Below, one piece after another: positions 17,541 to 26,172 of a stretch of 64,000 bases of DNA. A program made the position numbers and the translations under genes. The DNA comes from DASYKS01 sp031404815 (GTDB lineage Bacteria > Acidobacteriota > Thermoanaerobaculia > Multivoradales > UBA5704), in assembly GCA_031404815.1 (NCBI GenBank), contig JANNIH010000014.1, positions 1-64,000 of the forward strand, in the 5' to 3' direction. Position 1 is the first letter of the stretch. Each line of letters opens with the position of its first letter. Below the pieces are notes generated by a model. The model worked only from the letters and a program-made list of their open reading frames with translations, did not search any database and was not told the DNA's origin.

Positions 17541-19958
17541 CTACTCGTACCGCAAAGCCACCACCGGCTCCACCCGAGTCGCCCGGCGTGCCGGAATCCA
17601 GGTCGCGAGCATTGCGACGACCAGCAGCACGAGCGGCACGCCGATGAAGGTCACGGGATCGCTCTCGGTGACGCCGTAGAGCAGGCTCCGCAGCGTTCGG
17701 GCGAGAAAAAAGGCTCCGACCAGGCCGGTCGCGATGCCCGCGAGGACGGTGCTGAGCCCTTCGCGGAGCAACTGGCGGAGGACATCACCGGCCGCTGCAC
17801 CGAGCGCCATCCGGAGGCCGATCTCGCGCGTCCTCTGGGCCACCGAGTAGGAGAGCACGCCGTAGACGCCGAAGGCGGCAAGCACCAGGGCGAGCCCGGC
17901 GAGCAGGGCGAGCAGGACCGCGTTGGCGCGCGGTGCGGCAACCGAATCGGCGAGCAACTGGTCGAGCGTCTTAGGGTTGGCGACCGGCAGCGCGGGATCG
18001 ACCTCGCGCACGGCGGCGGCGACCGCCGAGGTCATCGCCCCCGGCGATCCCGCCGTGCGGACCACCAGCGCCGCTTCCGTGCTCGGCGACTGCAGAAGCG
18101 GCAGGTACGCCTGCAGGCCAGGCTGGTCGTTCAGCTCGCCGTGGCGCACGTCGGCGACCACGCCTACGACCCTCATCCATTCGGACTCGGCGTTGACCGG
18201 CACGCCGAAGGTGACCCGCTTGCCGACCGGGCTTACGCCCGGCCAGATCTGGTCGGCAAGCGAACGGTTGACCACGATCACCTTTTCGCTCTCCAAGCTG
18301 TCGTGATCGTCGAACACCCGCCCGTCGCGGATCGGAATGGCGAGTGTTGCGAAGTAGTCGGGAGAGACGAAACCCATATTGGCGGCCGGCGTGTCGGAAA
18401 GGGTCTTCGCCGGCGCCTGCCCCTCGGCCGCGAAGGCGAGCATGTAGTTGCTGCCGGTAAACGGCAGCGGATAGCCCGCCGCGGCGTTTTGGACCCCCGG
18501 AATCGCGGCCAGACGGGGCAGGAGGTCGCGGAAAAAGGCGGCCTGTTTCGGTTCTTCGGGATAGCTCGACTCGGGGAGTTGAATCTGCACCGACAGCGCA
18601 TGATCGGCGCGGAATCCCGGCTGAACGTTCTGCAACTCAAGCAGGCTGCGCACCAGGAGGCCCGCGCCGACTAGGAGGACGATCGCGATCGCGACCTCCG
18701 CGAAGACCAGTACCGAACGGGTCCGCCGGCCGCGGCGATCGCCGGACCCCTTGGCGCCATCGCGAAGGGAGGACTGGAGATCGGATCGCGAAGCGTGGAG
18801 CGCGGGAAGAAGCCCGAACAGAAGGCCGGTCCCGAGCGACAGGAGAATCGTAAACGCGAGCACCGTCCCATCGACACCGATCTCTTGGGCGCGCGGGATG
18901 CGATTGCCGAACAGCGCCAAGAGGAGCGGCGTGCCACGCCACGCAAGCAGCACCCCGAGCAGACCGCCGACTACGGAGAGCAACATGCTCTCGGTTAAAA
19001 ACTGACGGATCAAGCGGCCTCGGCCGGCGCCCAGGGCGGTCCGCACCGCGACTTCCCGTTCGCGCGCGGCCAGCCGCGACAGGAGCAGGTTCGCGACATT
19101 CGCACAGGCGATCAGCAGAACCAGCCCGACCGCGCCGAGTAGCACGAACAACGCGGGGCGGATGTCCTCGACCATCAGGTCGCGGAGAGGAATCAGGTTG
19201 ACGCCCCAGCCCTCGTTGCTCAGAGGATGGGCCGTGGCGATCCGGGCGGTGATGCCGGTCATCTCGACCTGCGCGCGCTCGATCGAGACGCCCGGCTTCA
19301 ACCGGCCGGTGACGCCGAGGAAATGGCCGCCCCGCTGGTCCTCGGTGATCACCATCTGCATCGGCACCCACAGCTCCGTTCGCTGCGGCACCTCGAAGCT
19401 CGCCGGCATGACCCCCGCGACCAGGGTCGATTCGCCGTTCAGAATCAGACGCTTGCCGACGATTGCCGGATCTGCTCCAAAACGGCGCTGCCAAAGCTGG
19501 TAGGAAAGCACAGTCACCTTCGGGCCACCGGGCGTGTCCTCCGACGGCAAGAGCGGCCGGCCCAAGAGCGGTTTGGCCCCGAAGACGTTAAAGAAATCGC
19601 CGCTCACCCGAGCCGCGCGCAGCCGCTCAGGATCGCCGTCACCCGTCAGGTTCAAGTTGTCGCGTTGATTCGCCGCAAGGTGCGAGAAGACCGTGTTCTG
19701 GGCGCGCCAATCGGCGAAATCGGGAGGCGAGGTCGAGAATCGAGGCAAACCCGCGCTCGGGTTCGAATCGACCAACCGGATCACCCGTAGAGGGTCAGGG
19801 AACGGCAGGGTCTTGAGCAGAACGCCGTAAACGACGCTGAAGATCGCCGTATTGGCCCCAATCCCCAACGCCAGCGCGATCACCGCGATCAGGGTCAAAC
19901 CAGGATTCTTCCAAAGGCTCCGCCAAGCGAAGCGCAGATCGGTCATGAAGTCTCTCAT
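17541..19958 (-). CDS. ADOP-family duplicated-permease ABC transporter protein
   Basis: The 805-residue protein starts MRDFMTDLRFAWRSLWKNPG and has a TM helix at about 20-42. It then has a periplasmic MacB-like core, three more helices, a second periplasmic core and three helices, ending in ARRATRVEPVVALRYE. This two-fold FtsX/MacB layout defines the orphan-duplicated permeases, numerous in Acidobacteriota. They use a separate ATPase for macrolide, peptide or lipoprotein traffic. No ATPase is adjacent here (the MacB-type one is 19 kb away), hence orphan. The gene is single, with a divergent toxin-antitoxin pair upstream. Confidence 0.92.
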   Translation of the reverse strand: MRDFMTDLRFAWRSLWKNPGLTLIAVIALALGIGANTAIFSVVYGVLLKTLPFPDPLRVIRLVDSNPSAGLPRFSTSPPDFADWRAQNTVFSHLAANQRDNLNLTGDGDPERLRAARVSGDFFNVFGAKPLLGRPLLPSEDTPGGPKVTVLSYQLWQRRFGADPAIVGKRLILNGESTLVAGVMPASFEVPQRTELWVPMQMVITEDQRGGHFLGVTGRLKPGVSIERAQVEMTGITARIATAHPLSNEGWGVNLIPLRDLMVEDIRPALFVLLGAVGLVLLIACANVANLLLSRLAAREREVAVRTALGAGRGRLIRQFLTESMLLSVVGGLLGVLLAWRGTPLLLALFGNRIPRAQEIGVDGTVLAFTILLSLGTGLLFGLLPALHASRSDLQSSLRDGAKGSGDRRGRRTRSVLVFAEVAIAIVLLVGAGLLVRSLLELQNVQPGFRADHALSVQIQLPESSYPEEPKQAAFFRDLLPRLAAIPGVQNAAAGYPLPFTGSNYMLAFAAEGQAPAKTLSDTPAANMGFVSPDYFATLAIPIRDGRVFDDHDSLESEKVIVVNRSLADQIWPGVSPVGKRVTFGVPVNAESEWMRVVGVVADVRHGELNDQPGLQAYLPLLQSPSTEAALVVRTAGSPGAMTSAVAAAVREVDPALPVANPKTLDQLLADSVAAPRANAVLLALLAGLALVLAAFGVYGVLSYSVAQRTREIGLRMALGAAAGDVLRQLLREGLSTVLAGIATGLVGAFFLARTLRSLLYGVTESDPVTFIGVPLVLLVVAMLATWIPARRATRVEPVVALRYE

Positions 19959-20066
19959 CGGCGTTCAAGTCTCCCAAAGGGGCCTCCGGGGGGGGCACTT
20001 GAGAGTAACGCAGGAAGGGGGGTGAGAGTTTCGTTGGTATCGACCGAATAGCATAAGATTTCTGCC

Positions 20067-20285
20067 ATGAACGAGAGACTCCTGGCGGCCGCGGTCGAAC
20101 TTCCCGTGGTGGAACGGATCGAACTGGTCGAGGCAATCTGGGATTCAATTTCCGAGGCGGAAGAGCCGGCGCTGACCGAGGCGCAGATTCACGAGCTCGA
20201 CCGACGTCTCGACGACCTAGACCAAAATCCCGGAACTTCGAGGCCCTGGGAAGAAGTCAAGGCACGCCTGCAGAAGGCACTTTGA
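20067..20285 (+). CDS. addiction-module antitoxin
   Basis: This 72-residue protein has the hallmarks of the addiction-module antitoxin family: LPVVERIELVEAIWDSI at residues 11-28 and ELDRRLDDLDQNPGTSRPWEEVKARL. It has no separate DNA-binding motif. It overlaps the downstream ParE-like toxin by four bases (TTGA), which suggests translational coupling. The pair sits between the ADOP permease and the CHAT gene. Confidence 0.85.
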   Translation: MNERLLAAAVELPVVERIELVEAIWDSISEAEEPALTEAQIHELDRRLDDLDQNPGTSRPWEEVKARLQKAL

Positions 20286-20584
20286 GCGTTCCCGTCTTCG
20301 TCCGGCCTGTTGCCGAAGACGATCTGATCGCCGCTCAGACCTGGTATGAGCAGCAGCGTTCTGGATTGGGCGCAGAGTTCAAGGCCGAAGTAGACCGATT
20401 TGTTGCCCAGGTCCAGGAAACCCCTTTGATCTTTCCGAAGGTTCACCGCGGAGCTCGGCGCGCCCGCGTTGGCCGCTTTCCGTACTGGCTTTTCTTCGTG
20501 CCCTATCCTGATCGACTGGAGATTGTCGCCTGCTTCCACAGTCGCCGGGATCCGCGGGAGATTTTCCGCCGCATCCCCGGATAG
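20282..20584 (+). CDS. RelE/ParE-family toxin
   Basis: The 100-residue protein begins at TTG 20282, overlapping the antitoxin stop. The helix pair AEDDLIAAQTWYEQQRSGLGAEF, the segment PLIFPKVHRGARRARVGRFPYWLFFV and the C-terminal FHSRRDPREIF follow the RelE/ParE fold. Members act as ribosome-dependent mRNases or gyrase inhibitors, and sequence alone does not tell which. The pair looks intact. Confidence 0.88.
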   Translation: MSVPVFVRPVAEDDLIAAQTWYEQQRSGLGAEFKAEVDRFVAQVQETPLIFPKVHRGARRARVGRFPYWLFFVPYPDRLEIVACFHSRRDPREIFRRIPG

Positions 20585-20723
20585 CTCCGCTTCCTTCGAC
20601 GGTCTCTCCTATTCGGCTCTGCTCACGGACGCGGATTCGGATTTCTCTCGCCACCATCGGAAAGTCCCACCTTGGGGCCGTCCAAACGAGAAATGGACAC
20701 TTCGAGATAGGATCGCGCCAACC

Positions 20724-23700
20724 TTGCCTACTCTGAAGACTGCCGGCTTCGCGGCTTTCGCCGCTGTCCTTGCGGGCAGCCTTGGCACCCTTGCGGCCCG
20801 GTCTCGTGGCGCGTCGAACGCGGTGCTCGCGGAGACCCTTGGGGAGTCACGATTCATCGAGCCTCGGCTTTCCGGCGATCTTCCGTTCGCCCCCTGCAAG
20901 CCGCCCAGTCGCTCGAACGCCCTCCTCGCTTCCGCTCGCTGCGCAACGGAGGCTTCCTCGGCCTCAGTGGCCAAGACCTTGGCCCGACTGAACCGGTTGG
21001 TCGCCTCGGGCTCCGACCCGGAAGGTCGCCACCTTGCAGCTCTGGCAACCATCGCCGGCCCGTCCGAAGCATCCGACCTCGGAGCGGCAGTTCGCAGGCT
21101 TTCCGGCCTCGCCGAGAAAACTCCGAACGATCCGGAACTGCTGAACGACCTCGCCGCCGCACGCCTGGTCTACGCCACAGTGATCGACCAGCCCCAGGAG
21201 TTGGTTCTGGCACTCGAAGCCGCCGAACGCGCGGTTCGCGCCGCACCCGACCGGCCCGAGCCCCTCTTCAACCGGGCGCTCGCTCTGGAAAAAGCCGGGC
21301 TGGTTGACCAGTCCATCGCGGGGTGGGGTCGCTACCTCGCCCATGATGATTCCTCCCCGTGGGCAGAAGAGGCGCGGCGGCATCTTCATCTCCTCCGCGC
21401 CCCCGGCATCCCGGAGCGCTGGCGCGCCCTGCGACCGGAGCTCGACCGCGCCGCGCTTGCAGGCGACACGGAAGCCGTGCGCCGGATCGTGGCGATCGCA
21501 CCCCAAGACGCGCGCGAGACGGCGATCGAAGAGATCCTCGGGCGCTGGGGCGAGCTGATCCAGGCCGGCAACTTTCCCGAGGCCGAGCGCGAGCTTCGAA
21601 TCGCCTCCGCGATCGGCGAAGCTCTCGAGCGGGAAACGAGCGATCCGACGGTGACCCACACCGTCAACGCCCTCCATCTCCTTTCGGCCATACCAAACAG
21701 TGCCCTGCTCACCCAGGCCGCCCGGGGCCACATCGCGTACCGAGACGGGATCGCTCACTTCCGCCGCCAGGAACTCGAAGCTGCGGAGCCGGCCTTCGCT
21801 ACGGCCCGTGCGGATCTCGCGCCGATCGCCAGTCCCGTCGCGCTCTGGGCACGCCATGGCGCCGCGGGGTGCGCGCTCTACCGTTCGCACTACGCAGAAG
21901 CGGAAGCCGAGCTTGCCAAACTGATGCATCTTGCCCGCGCGGCGGGATATCCCGCTCTCCTCGGCCGAATCGAATGGGCATTCGGCCTGGCGAGCGTTCG
22001 CCAAGGTCGGTTCGAACAGGCCTTGCGGCACGATCTTGCGGCGGTGGATCTCTTCTCCGCCGTCCGCGAGCGCCATGGCCTGGCTGCGGTTCATGGCCTT
22101 CTTGCGGAGGATCTCGGACGGCTCGGCCAGACCGCTGTCGGCTGGCGGCATCGTTTTCGCGCACTCCGCGAGCTGGCCGGCGATCGGGATTCGCTCCGCC
22201 TGCACAACGTCCTTTGGCAGTGCGGCCACGCGGCTGTGGTTGACGGTGTTCCGCTGGCCGCCCTTCAGTTCCAGAACGAGGGGCTCGCCGTGGACCGCAG
22301 GGCCGGCGAACCACGACGGATCGCCGAGACGCTTATCTGGCGCAGCAAGATCCACCTGGCACTCGCCAGTCCCCGCAGGGCCCTCGCTGACCTCACGCTG
22401 GCTCGGTCAAGCACCGCCGCCAGTTCAGGGACTTGGGCACGCGAAAGGGTTGGAATCGATGTCGATTTCGCCGAAGGAGAAGCGCTCCGCCAAATCGACC
22501 CTCAGACGGCCCTTGCGCCGATAGCCAAGGCTCTCTGCTACTACCGCGAACGGGGCCTCGCGCTCGATCTCGCCGATGCGCTATTGAGCGGGGCTCGCGC
22601 CGCCCGAGCGGCCGGGCAGAGCCACGAGGCCCGCTCCTACCTCGATGAGGCGATCGAGCTGTTCGAACAACAGCGCGGGCTCGTGGGCGAGCGAGCGGCG
22701 CGCTTCTCGTTCTCCGATACGGTCGAACCGGTCTTCGACGAAAGGATTCGGCTCGAAGTCGAAACCGCAAACGATCCGGAGGCCGCGTTCCTCCTTTCCG
22801 AACGGGCGCGCTCGGTGCCATGGGGCGGTGGCGTCGGAGCCCTCCCCGTAGCAACGATGCTCGCAGCGATCCAGGGCGCAATCCCGAAGGGGGCAGTGCT
22901 GCTCGAATACGCCCTGGTAGAGGACCGGCTCTACCTCTGGAAGGTCACTCACCAGGACCTCGTTTTCGTGTCGCGCGCGATCGATCGCGGGCGGCTCGAT
23001 CGGAGCATCGCCAGGTTCGTCTACGACCTCCGAACCGACGCACCCGAGGATCGCTGGCGCGCCCGCTCTGCCTGGTTGCGCGAGCTCCTGATCCCGGCGG
23101 GGCTCGAAATCCCGAGGGGGGCTCCCCTCCTTCTGATCCCCGACAAGTCGCTGAACGCGGTCCCCTTTGCTGCGCTCCGGACCGAAGGCGGCGGGCGCTA
23201 TCTCATTGAGGAGCACGAGATCACGCTCCTGCCGAGCGCCTCGCACCTGCTCGGGCGGCACTCGCAGAGACCCGGGAGGTACCGGAATCCTCCGAGCACC
23301 CTCGTGGTCTCGGCAACCGAATGGGACCGCCGGATCTATCCCAGCCTCGAACCTCTTCCCGCCGCTCGCGACGAAGTACGTGAGATCGCGGGAATCTACC
23401 CTGCCAGCATGGTTCTTTCGGGCGCAGAGGCGACCGTCAACCGCGTACGTCGCGAACTTCCCCGGCACTCGGTCATCCATTTCGCGGGCCATGCGCTCGT
23501 TTCCTCCGAAAATCCCGCGAGCGCTCAGCTGGTGCTCGCCCCTACGGCCGACGATCCGGGAACGCTCCTCGGCGGCGCAATCGCCCGCCTACCGCTGGAG
23601 CGAGTCGAGCTCGTCGTCCTCGGCGCCTGCGACACGCTCGGCCCGCGCAACGCACGCGCGACGGGCCTGGCGGGCCTCGCGCGGCCGTTTCTCGATGCGG

Positions 23701-23909
23701 GCGCGGCTTCGGTCGTCGGGACGCTCTGGGGGGTCGAGGACCGAGAGACTTCCCAGCTACTCATGCGTTTTCACGGCGCTTGGAACCGATCCCATCGACC
23801 CGCCGAAGCGCTTCGCGCGAGTCAGGTGGAGATGCTCCAGAGCGCAATACCGAAACTGACCCACCCGAGCGCCTGGGCTGGGGCTCAGGTGGCGAGGATC
23901 TATCGCTGA
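20724..23909 (+). CDS. TPR-CHAT protein (caspase-like protease)
   Basis: The frame is open from 20469, but coding texture begins at TTG 20724, with AGGAT about ten bases before it. That gives 1061 residues. Residues ~3-22 form a hydrophobic signal/anchor segment. Helical repeats (TPR-like, for example ALLGRIEWAFGLASVRQGRFEQAL) occupy about 60-720. The C-terminal 280 residues are a CHAT domain (caspase HetF-associated protease): catalytic His923 in HFAGHA and Cys969 in VLGACDT, 46 apart as usual. CHAT proteases often serve as effectors in bacterial conflict systems. Three genes follow in the same direction, the first only 18 bases away. The start is the least certain point. Confidence 0.85.
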   Translation: MPTLKTAGFAAFAAVLAGSLGTLAARSRGASNAVLAETLGESRFIEPRLSGDLPFAPCKPPSRSNALLASARCATEASSASVAKTLARLNRLVASGSDPEGRHLAALATIAGPSEASDLGAAVRRLSGLAEKTPNDPELLNDLAAARLVYATVIDQPQELVLALEAAERAVRAAPDRPEPLFNRALALEKAGLVDQSIAGWGRYLAHDDSSPWAEEARRHLHLLRAPGIPERWRALRPELDRAALAGDTEAVRRIVAIAPQDARETAIEEILGRWGELIQAGNFPEAERELRIASAIGEALERETSDPTVTHTVNALHLLSAIPNSALLTQAARGHIAYRDGIAHFRRQELEAAEPAFATARADLAPIASPVALWARHGAAGCALYRSHYAEAEAELAKLMHLARAAGYPALLGRIEWAFGLASVRQGRFEQALRHDLAAVDLFSAVRERHGLAAVHGLLAEDLGRLGQTAVGWRHRFRALRELAGDRDSLRLHNVLWQCGHAAVVDGVPLAALQFQNEGLAVDRRAGEPRRIAETLIWRSKIHLALASPRRALADLTLARSSTAASSGTWARERVGIDVDFAEGEALRQIDPQTALAPIAKALCYYRERGLALDLADALLSGARAARAAGQSHEARSYLDEAIELFEQQRGLVGERAARFSFSDTVEPVFDERIRLEVETANDPEAAFLLSERARSVPWGGGVGALPVATMLAAIQGAIPKGAVLLEYALVEDRLYLWKVTHQDLVFVSRAIDRGRLDRSIARFVYDLRTDAPEDRWRARSAWLRELLIPAGLEIPRGAPLLLIPDKSLNAVPFAALRTEGGGRYLIEEHEITLLPSASHLLGRHSQRPGRYRNPPSTLVVSATEWDRRIYPSLEPLPAARDEVREIAGIYPASMVLSGAEATVNRVRRELPRHSVIHFAGHALVSSENPASAQLVLAPTADDPGTLLGGAIARLPLERVELVVLGACDTLGPRNARATGLAGLARPFLDAGAASVVGTLWGVEDRETSQLLMRFHGAWNRSHRPAEALRASQVEMLQSAIPKLTHPSAWAGAQVARIYR

Positions 23910-23927
23910 AGCTCCAAGGGAGAGAAA

Positions 23928-24794
23928 ATGAATTTAAAGATCACATTCACGGGGATATGCGCCTTCGTCACCAATGCAGACACCACGAAGAGATGCAAGG
24001 CGATCGCGCTCCTACCCGACGGAGACGGAACAGATCCGATCGTTGGGAACGCTCTCGACGGAGCAGGACTCCGCCGGCATCGCGCTTACATCACGTTCAA
24101 GGCTAAGTACCTACAGGGCGCTCAAGGGCTCTCGGAAAATCTCGAGATCATTCGTTATCTCAAGGCAGAAAGAATAACGATTCGACCGACAAGCAGCGAA
24201 TCTCTCACTACACTTGTCACAAATTTGAATTCGATCGCCGATCTCGTCAAGATCGTACCCGGTTACTCCGATGTCGACCCGGTATTGCTCTTGCCAAACC
24301 CTCCTCGTAATCGCCTGGCTGCCCAGGTTCTCTTTGAGCACGGCTCACTCGAAGGCACAGATCCAGCGCTAGAGTGGATCTTCCCAAATACTCTATCCAA
24401 ACAGGATTTTGTTGCTGGCGGTCTCAGCCATGAAGTCGAGCTCAATATCCCAACTCTGACGAGCGCCGATCTGATCATTAAGAAATTTGACTCCTCTTCA
24501 ATGGAGATTCTCACGTTTATCGGGGGTCCAAAAGACACTGTGGAGATCATGATTGCCAATCTCTGCGACACCAACCCGCTTCGATGGGAAACCGTAACCG
24601 ACCCCGTTCCGCCTGATGAAGATTTCCGATGGTACTACGAGCTCGTCAGCGATCGACCCGGCCTGACGACCCAGCTTCGCGAACTGGACTTACCGATCCC
24701 CTATCCGGTCGGGAAGCCCAATGGCCAAGGAATGAATTGCCTCGGCGCTCGCCCTAAGCCCGCGACGTTCGACTTGGATTCCTACCTCCCATAA
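23928..24794 (+). CDS. unknown protein in the CHAT-metalloprotease-SIR2 locus
   Basis: This 288-residue protein begins MNLKITFTGICAFVTNAD after a good GGGAGA ribosome site. It ends in a run with GMNCLGARPKPATFD. It is rich in beta-type hydrophobic alternation. It has no signal peptide, membrane helix or known catalytic motif. The gene is richer in A/T than its neighbours. It sits 18 bases after the CHAT gene and 11 bases before the metalloprotease gene, so it is probably cotranscribed with both. Possible roles are protease substrate, inhibitor or adaptor; these are guesses. I recognise no family. Confidence 0.8.
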   Translation: MNLKITFTGICAFVTNADTTKRCKAIALLPDGDGTDPIVGNALDGAGLRRHRAYITFKAKYLQGAQGLSENLEIIRYLKAERITIRPTSSESLTTLVTNLNSIADLVKIVPGYSDVDPVLLLPNPPRNRLAAQVLFEHGSLEGTDPALEWIFPNTLSKQDFVAGGLSHEVELNIPTLTSADLIIKKFDSSSMEILTFIGGPKDTVEIMIANLCDTNPLRWETVTDPVPPDEDFRWYYELVSDRPGLTTQLRELDLPIPYPVGKPNGQGMNCLGARPKPATFDLDSYLP

Positions 24795-24805
24795 GGGGGC
24801 GGCCA

Positions 24806-25957
24806 ATGACATCTTCCCAGAAGCTGCAATTTCCGGATTTTTCGAGCTTGAAGGCCCCGATCGAAGCCACCGCGACCGCTTTCAGGCAAGGGGCTAGTTC
24901 GCCGCTTCGCTTTCTCGGGCAGCTTTCACTACGAAGCCCTGCCGAGCAACCCGAAGGGGTGCTCGCGCCCACCCGCGAATACGCAATCGAATCTAACTTG
25001 GTCAGTCTCGGAACTGAAGCAACCGGAAAGCTGAGCATCTTCCAGCTTTCCGGTTCGGGTAACGTCAATCGATCGTTAGCAGGTTGGTCTTTCCAGGGCC
25101 AGGTCTCGGCATCCGTGTTCTATCGCGCGATCCAGATCGCGGTTGGCTTCCCGGATGTCGATGTAGACCTCTATTTTGCACCTGAGGAGACTTTTGAGGG
25201 AACTCTGACGATGCAACTGATGGAGATTCCTGGGGAGGCTCGCTTACCGGCATTCCGTGTCTCCAGTGGCTTCATTAATATCCATCTTCGAGAGGAAACC
25301 CGGATTCTCGGCCTCCTGGACATGCTGAAAATCGATCTCGCGGGACAATTCTTTCGGGCCGTTCTCCCTTCTGCCAGAGAGAGAGGCGTCCGTCGCAGAA
25401 TTCGACTGCGCCCGGTACGGTTCCGAGCGTGCGAGGGCGACACTGAGCCATCAGGAGCGACCTGGATCGATCAACTCACAAAAGCGCAAGAGGTCTGGGG
25501 TGGCTGCTGCATCGAGCTGGCCGGAGAAGATGCGCGTCAGCCCGTGGTAGGGGACCTGAAGTTCAGCGAAGCTTCCATAAATATCGCGGCGGCCTTCAAG
25601 GATTTCGAGGCGGATGTTATTGAGGTCCTTTTCACGGCCGGCAAATTGGCCGGCGGCGGCGGCTCCACCCACCAGGCGGGTCGAGGGACGGATATCGTAG
25701 TGATTTCCGACATTATTGCCGCTAACAATGAATTTTTACTCGCACACGAGCTCGGCCACGTTTTCCGGGGAGAGCATCCGGGGGTCACAAGCCTCGAACG
25801 AGGCTTCTGGAAGGCCGATACCGGTACTGTACTTGAGGATACTAGCCAATCGGGGGGCAAAAACCCACGGAGCAATACAAGGGACAACTGCCTTCAAGCT
25901 TGTAACCCGGTTCTAGTCGAAACAAAAGAACCTTGCCGCTTCTCGTTCGGCGGCTAG
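24806..25957 (+). CDS. metzincin-like zinc metalloprotease
   Basis: The 383-residue protein carries H314-E-L-G-H318-x5-H324 (HELGHVFRGEH), the zinc-binding consensus of metzincins, with Glu315 as general base. Before it lies the WGGCCIEL strand and a probable propeptide or N-terminal domain of about 200 residues. After it comes a Cys-containing tail (DNCLQACNP, EPCRFSF). No clear Met-turn is visible: an MxP-like residue is absent in GTVLEDTS. So the family fit is by motif only. There is no signal peptide, implying cytoplasmic action, perhaps on the unknown partner encoded just upstream or on phage proteins. Confidence 0.75.
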   Translation: MTSSQKLQFPDFSSLKAPIEATATAFRQGASSPLRFLGQLSLRSPAEQPEGVLAPTREYAIESNLVSLGTEATGKLSIFQLSGSGNVNRSLAGWSFQGQVSASVFYRAIQIAVGFPDVDVDLYFAPEETFEGTLTMQLMEIPGEARLPAFRVSSGFINIHLREETRILGLLDMLKIDLAGQFFRAVLPSARERGVRRRIRLRPVRFRACEGDTEPSGATWIDQLTKAQEVWGGCCIELAGEDARQPVVGDLKFSEASINIAAAFKDFEADVIEVLFTAGKLAGGGGSTHQAGRGTDIVVISDIIAANNEFLLAHELGHVFRGEHPGVTSLERGFWKADTGTVLEDTSQSGGKNPRSNTRDNCLQACNPVLVETKEPCRFSFGG

Positions 25958-26172
25958 GAATCGGCAGGGGACCGGCATCAGGGCCTCCTGAAAGCGTTCC
26001 GCCCACCTGCCCCGCTTTCGTGGTCCCCAACCCTGCTGAAAGTCGCGTTTACAGCAAGGGGCACCCTCTGGCCACCGAATTGTGGCCTCCGCCAACAATC
26101 CGCGCGCTTCTTGTTCCATTCTCTAAGATTCGGGGCATTTCAGGACCAGTTCCGTTCGATCGGGAGAGATAG
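25958..26172. other. 215-base spacer before the giant gene
   Basis: No gene is visible between the metalloprotease and the giant gene. GGGAGAG lies 6-7 bases before ATG 26173. A separate promoter for the giant gene may lie here, but no good -35/-10 pair was found. Confidence 0.4.

Noticed and set aside
20469..20723. Longer start of the CHAT protein
   Set aside because: The upstream in-frame part lies within and after the preceding toxin gene and has shadow-like composition; TTG 20724 fits the hydrophobic anchor better.
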